Positions 61,692 to 64,000 of a stretch of DNA of 64,000 nt are shown here, piece by piece; position 1 is the stretch's first letter; each line of letters starts with the position of its first letter. The position numbers and the translations under genes are program-made. Origin of the DNA: Chryseobacterium defluvii (GTDB lineage Bacteria; Bacteroidota; Bacteroidia; Flavobacteriales; Weeksellaceae); contig NZ_JACHLE010000001.1 of NCBI RefSeq assembly GCF_014204415.1, forward strand, positions 1,240,001 to 1,304,000, given 5' to 3'. Below the pieces are notes generated by a model. It saw only the letters and a list, made by a program, of their open reading frames with translations, made no database searches and was not told the DNA's origin.

Positions 61692-64000
61692 TTAGTTTTT
61701 AGTTTTTTTGAATACCTCATCCAGTTCTATCCAATTTTCATTGAGTTTCCCCGGAATGTATTCATAGCCGAAAGATAGTTCTTTTTCCGGTGATTTATTA
61801 TATTCTTCATTAAAAAAGTAATACCATTTGTTATTTTCCAGAACAATCAGGCCTCCGACATAGTTTCCGCCTTTAGCATTTAACTCTTTCAGCTTTGCTG
61901 CCAGCCCTTCTGCTCTTCCCTCAGTATCTCTGGCTGTAAAACCGCTTTTCGTATCAAAAATGCCTATTCTGCCGTCTTTGAATTTCAGGATCCAGTCCGG
62001 GTAAAATAAGGCTTCTTCTCTTGAAGAGGTGTTAAAGTATTTCAGGGAGTAAAACTCCTTACCTGCGTTTCCGTTTTTAAACCACCATTCGAGAGAATCT
62101 TTCTGATGTTCCAGATAGTTTATAAACTTTAGTTCATTTTCTCTTCCTGCATAGTTTTTTCTGAGATAAAAAGGCTGAATAACACTCAGTTCAGAAGCTC
62201 CTTCCTCCTCTTTCAATCTGCTGAAGTCATCTGTAAAACCATATTCATCACTGATCCGGAACAAAGGGGCTTCCCTGCTTTCCAACTCAGCTTTCCTGCT
62301 TTTCAGGAATTCGGTTTTTATGGGGTAATATTCCTTTAATGCCTTTGTAATGGCTGACCGGAAAATACTTGCCTGTTCTTTATGGATATCATGGATGAAT
62401 ATCCTGTAAAAGCTGTTGCTGTCTAAATCTATATTTCTTTTGAGCCATACCCTCAATGCTGATTTTAAAGGCGACCATGAACGGGAAACGTTTGAAACCT
62501 TCGCTTCCACATCCGTCTGCTCCGAAAGAAGCCTGAAACACCAGAAATTGAAAAGTTTTTCCACATCATTTCCGGACATTTCATACTCTTCATCTTTTCC
62601 CTGTTTTGCAAATTCCAGATTGAGCCTGTCATAGTCTGAAAACTCCGCGTCTACGATGAGTTTATTGATTAATTTTGGATTCAGGTCGATTCCTTTTGCC
62701 TCAATCTTTGGTCTTGTTAAAGCCATATGCTCATTCGCTTCAATCCCGAAAAAAGCATCAAAGGACTTCAGGAAGCTCATCTGAAACCGAATCGCATTTC
62801 CCAGATCTCCATAATCAGCCCTTGAAACAAAATCCGAATACAGATTTTCAACATCCGAGCTGCCTTCTTTCTTTTTTGAGATGTAAAGAAGAGGCTTATT
62901 CTTTGAAGACTGATCCGGGATGCTTACCTCATTACGTTTATAATTGGTAAAAAGATACCCTGTTCTTAATAAAAGGGAATCTTTATAATCATCCTTATGA
63001 ATCGGTTCGGGCATTCTTAAAATCCTCCCGATGGTCTGGGTAAAAAAGGTCGGTGAATTGATCTCTCTGTACATGACCAGTACATGTGCTCTGGGGCAAT
63101 CCCAACCGGTTCCGGCCGCCTGTTTGAAAAGCATAAAATCCACATCGCTGTCATTGTGCGTCACAAAATCCATATTTTCCTGCTTCCCGTCAAACCACAG
63201 GGCTACTTTTCTTTCTACATCAATATTTTTCTTTCTGAGGTAATCCAATACCAATTCTTCTTTGGTTTTTTGGCCCGCATCTTTCAGCTTGCTGTCATCA
63301 TTGGGTAACTGGATCAAAACCAAAGGATTTATTTTTTTATCCAGTTTTGAATATTCGTTCTCAAGCTCAGCTTTTTTCCCGATGGCCAGGTCGATCAGCA
63401 ATTCGTCCAGGTCTTTATTCTTAAACTGATGCAGGTCTTCATCGGTCTGCACCACTATTTTATCCTTGATCAACCCTTCGTTTACCGCCTCATTACGGGA
63501 TACACTTACATAACCGGCTTTTCCCTCCTCTATTTCATCCATATTCGGGATGTATGTAGGCGTTGCGGAAACATGCAGAATGACTTTGGGATCTATAACA
63601 TCTACCACGCTTTTTTGTGCAAGCCCGGATAAATGGGTATGGCTCTCGTCCACTACCAGAATGATCTCCCTACCCTCCTTTTTTGTATTCTCAATAATAT
63701 CTTCAAAGTAATAGCCCTCTTCTTTATAAAAATAGTCCTCTTCCGGCCTTCTGAGTACCCTGTTTTCCGCAGCCTTGGAAACCAGTTTCTGCCAGTTGAC
63801 AAAAAGCACATCATTCTTACACAGTTTTCCCTGTTTGAAATCATCTACCGTAAGAAGATTGTTTTCAAGGGTGGTATTGAAATATTCCCTGAATTTATTT
63901 TTGCTCTGCATGGCGAGCGTATCACTGAAGGTGATCCAGATAACAGCTTTATTATAGTCCCAGTCAGGCAACCCGTTCAAACCGTGAATAAAATGGGAAA
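61692..64000 (-). CDS. Type III restriction-like DEAD-box helicase with C-terminal nuclease (partial)
   Basis: The 5' end lies beyond the window: the frame continues through the last complete codons (SHFIHGLNGLPDW) with no start in sight, and the TTG at 63980 is internal. The helicase core has motif II ILVVDESHTHLSG, motif III SATPTYIP, and motifs V-VI MLFKQAAGTGWDCPRAHVLVM and FFTQTIGRILRMPEP. The C-terminal nuclease shows YPDWILKFKDGRIGIFDTKSG (PD...D-x-K). This matches the Res subunit of type III-like systems; a methyltransferase gene should be sought upstream outside the window. Confidence 0.88.
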   Translation of the reverse strand, partial: SHFIHGLNGLPDWDYNKAVIWITFSDTLAMQSKNKFREYFNTTLENNLLTVDDFKQGKLCKNDVLFVNWQKLVSKAAENRVLRRPEEDYFYKEEGYYFEDIIENTKKEGREIILVVDESHTHLSGLAQKSVVDVIDPKVILHVSATPTYIPNMDEIEEGKAGYVSVSRNEAVNEGLIKDKIVVQTDEDLHQFKNKDLDELLIDLAIGKKAELENEYSKLDKKINPLVLIQLPNDDSKLKDAGQKTKEELVLDYLRKKNIDVERKVALWFDGKQENMDFVTHNDSDVDFMLFKQAAGTGWDCPRAHVLVMYREINSPTFFTQTIGRILRMPEPIHKDDYKDSLLLRTGYLFTNYKRNEVSIPDQSSKNKPLLYISKKKEGSSDVENLYSDFVSRADYGDLGNAIRFQMSFLKSFDAFFGIEANEHMALTRPKIEAKGIDLNPKLINKLIVDAEFSDYDRLNLEFAKQGKDEEYEMSGNDVEKLFNFWCFRLLSEQTDVEAKVSNVSRSWSPLKSALRVWLKRNIDLDSNSFYRIFIHDIHKEQASIFRSAITKALKEYYPIKTEFLKSRKAELESREAPLFRISDEYGFTDDFSRLKEEEGASELSVIQPFYLRKNYAGRENELKFINYLEHQKDSLEWWFKNGNAGKEFYSLKYFNTSSREEALFYPDWILKFKDGRIGIFDTKSGFTARDTEGRAEGLAAKLKELNAKGGNYVGGLIVLENNKWYYFFNEEYNKSPEKELSFGYEYIPGKLNENWIELDEVFKKTKN

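Noticed and set aside
63980..64000. TTG start of the helicase gene at 63980
   Set aside because: The frame continues open to the window edge with helicase-like sequence; the true start is outside.

Overview
The window looks like a chromosomal segment of a flavobacterium close to Chryseobacterium. The evidence is low GC content, Bacteroidota-type promoters (-7 box TAnnTTTG), secreted proteins whose signal peptides end in AQ, a type IX secretion (T9SS) C-terminal sorting domain, LytTR/PF06580 two-component genes, and PRTRC genes like those of Bacteroidota integrative elements. No rRNA, tRNA or CRISPR array was seen.

Layout. 0.3-7.2 kb (minus strand): M13 metallopeptidase, CinA, a lipocalin lipoprotein and a LytTR regulator/TPR histidine kinase pair. 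7.4-13.6 kb (plus strand): five exported-protein genes (amidohydrolase, rhodanese-like, MuiA-like DUF4139, SIMPL, vWA). The first and both later operons are preceded by the same pair of 8-bp direct repeats 21 bp apart, the geometry expected for a LytTR regulator, so this looks like a local regulon. 13.6-28.9 kb: mostly housekeeping and surface genes (Crp-like and AraC regulators, FAD oxidoreductase, lipA, ECF sigma factor, tyrS, carboxylesterase, aspartic protease-PDZ, L,D-transpeptidase, TPR-AraC regulator). 29.6-35.5 kb: three secreted repeat-type proteins, two small HTH proteins, two decayed genes, Hsp20 and a membrane protein.

36-42.6 kb is a region of decay: an AraC gene with a single in-frame stop, a PH-domain 3' fragment, a small exported-protein gene with a stop at its signal cleavage region, and a PRTRC module (ThiF and protein B) with at least six in-frame stops and no frameshift, joined to the first codons of an integrase. 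It is the scar of an integrative element. Next to it are a nitroreductase and a divergent HxlR regulator with an 18-bp inverted operator.

46.4-60.1 kb is the most striking part: a polymorphic-toxin locus transcribed on the minus strand. A T9SS-sorted protein is followed 16 bp later by a giant (about 3,430 aa) SpvB/FG-GAP/Rhs protein whose variable C-terminus looks like a caspase-fold protease, then an overlapping membrane-anchored candidate immunity gene, a terminator, an orphan Rhs tip carrying a Tae4-like peptidoglycan amidase (about 170 bp nearly identical to the main gene), and a lipoprotein candidate immunity gene. 60.5-64 kb holds a restriction-like operon: a type III-like helicase-nuclease (cut by the window edge), a small winged-helix protein and a PD-(D/E)XK nuclease candidate.
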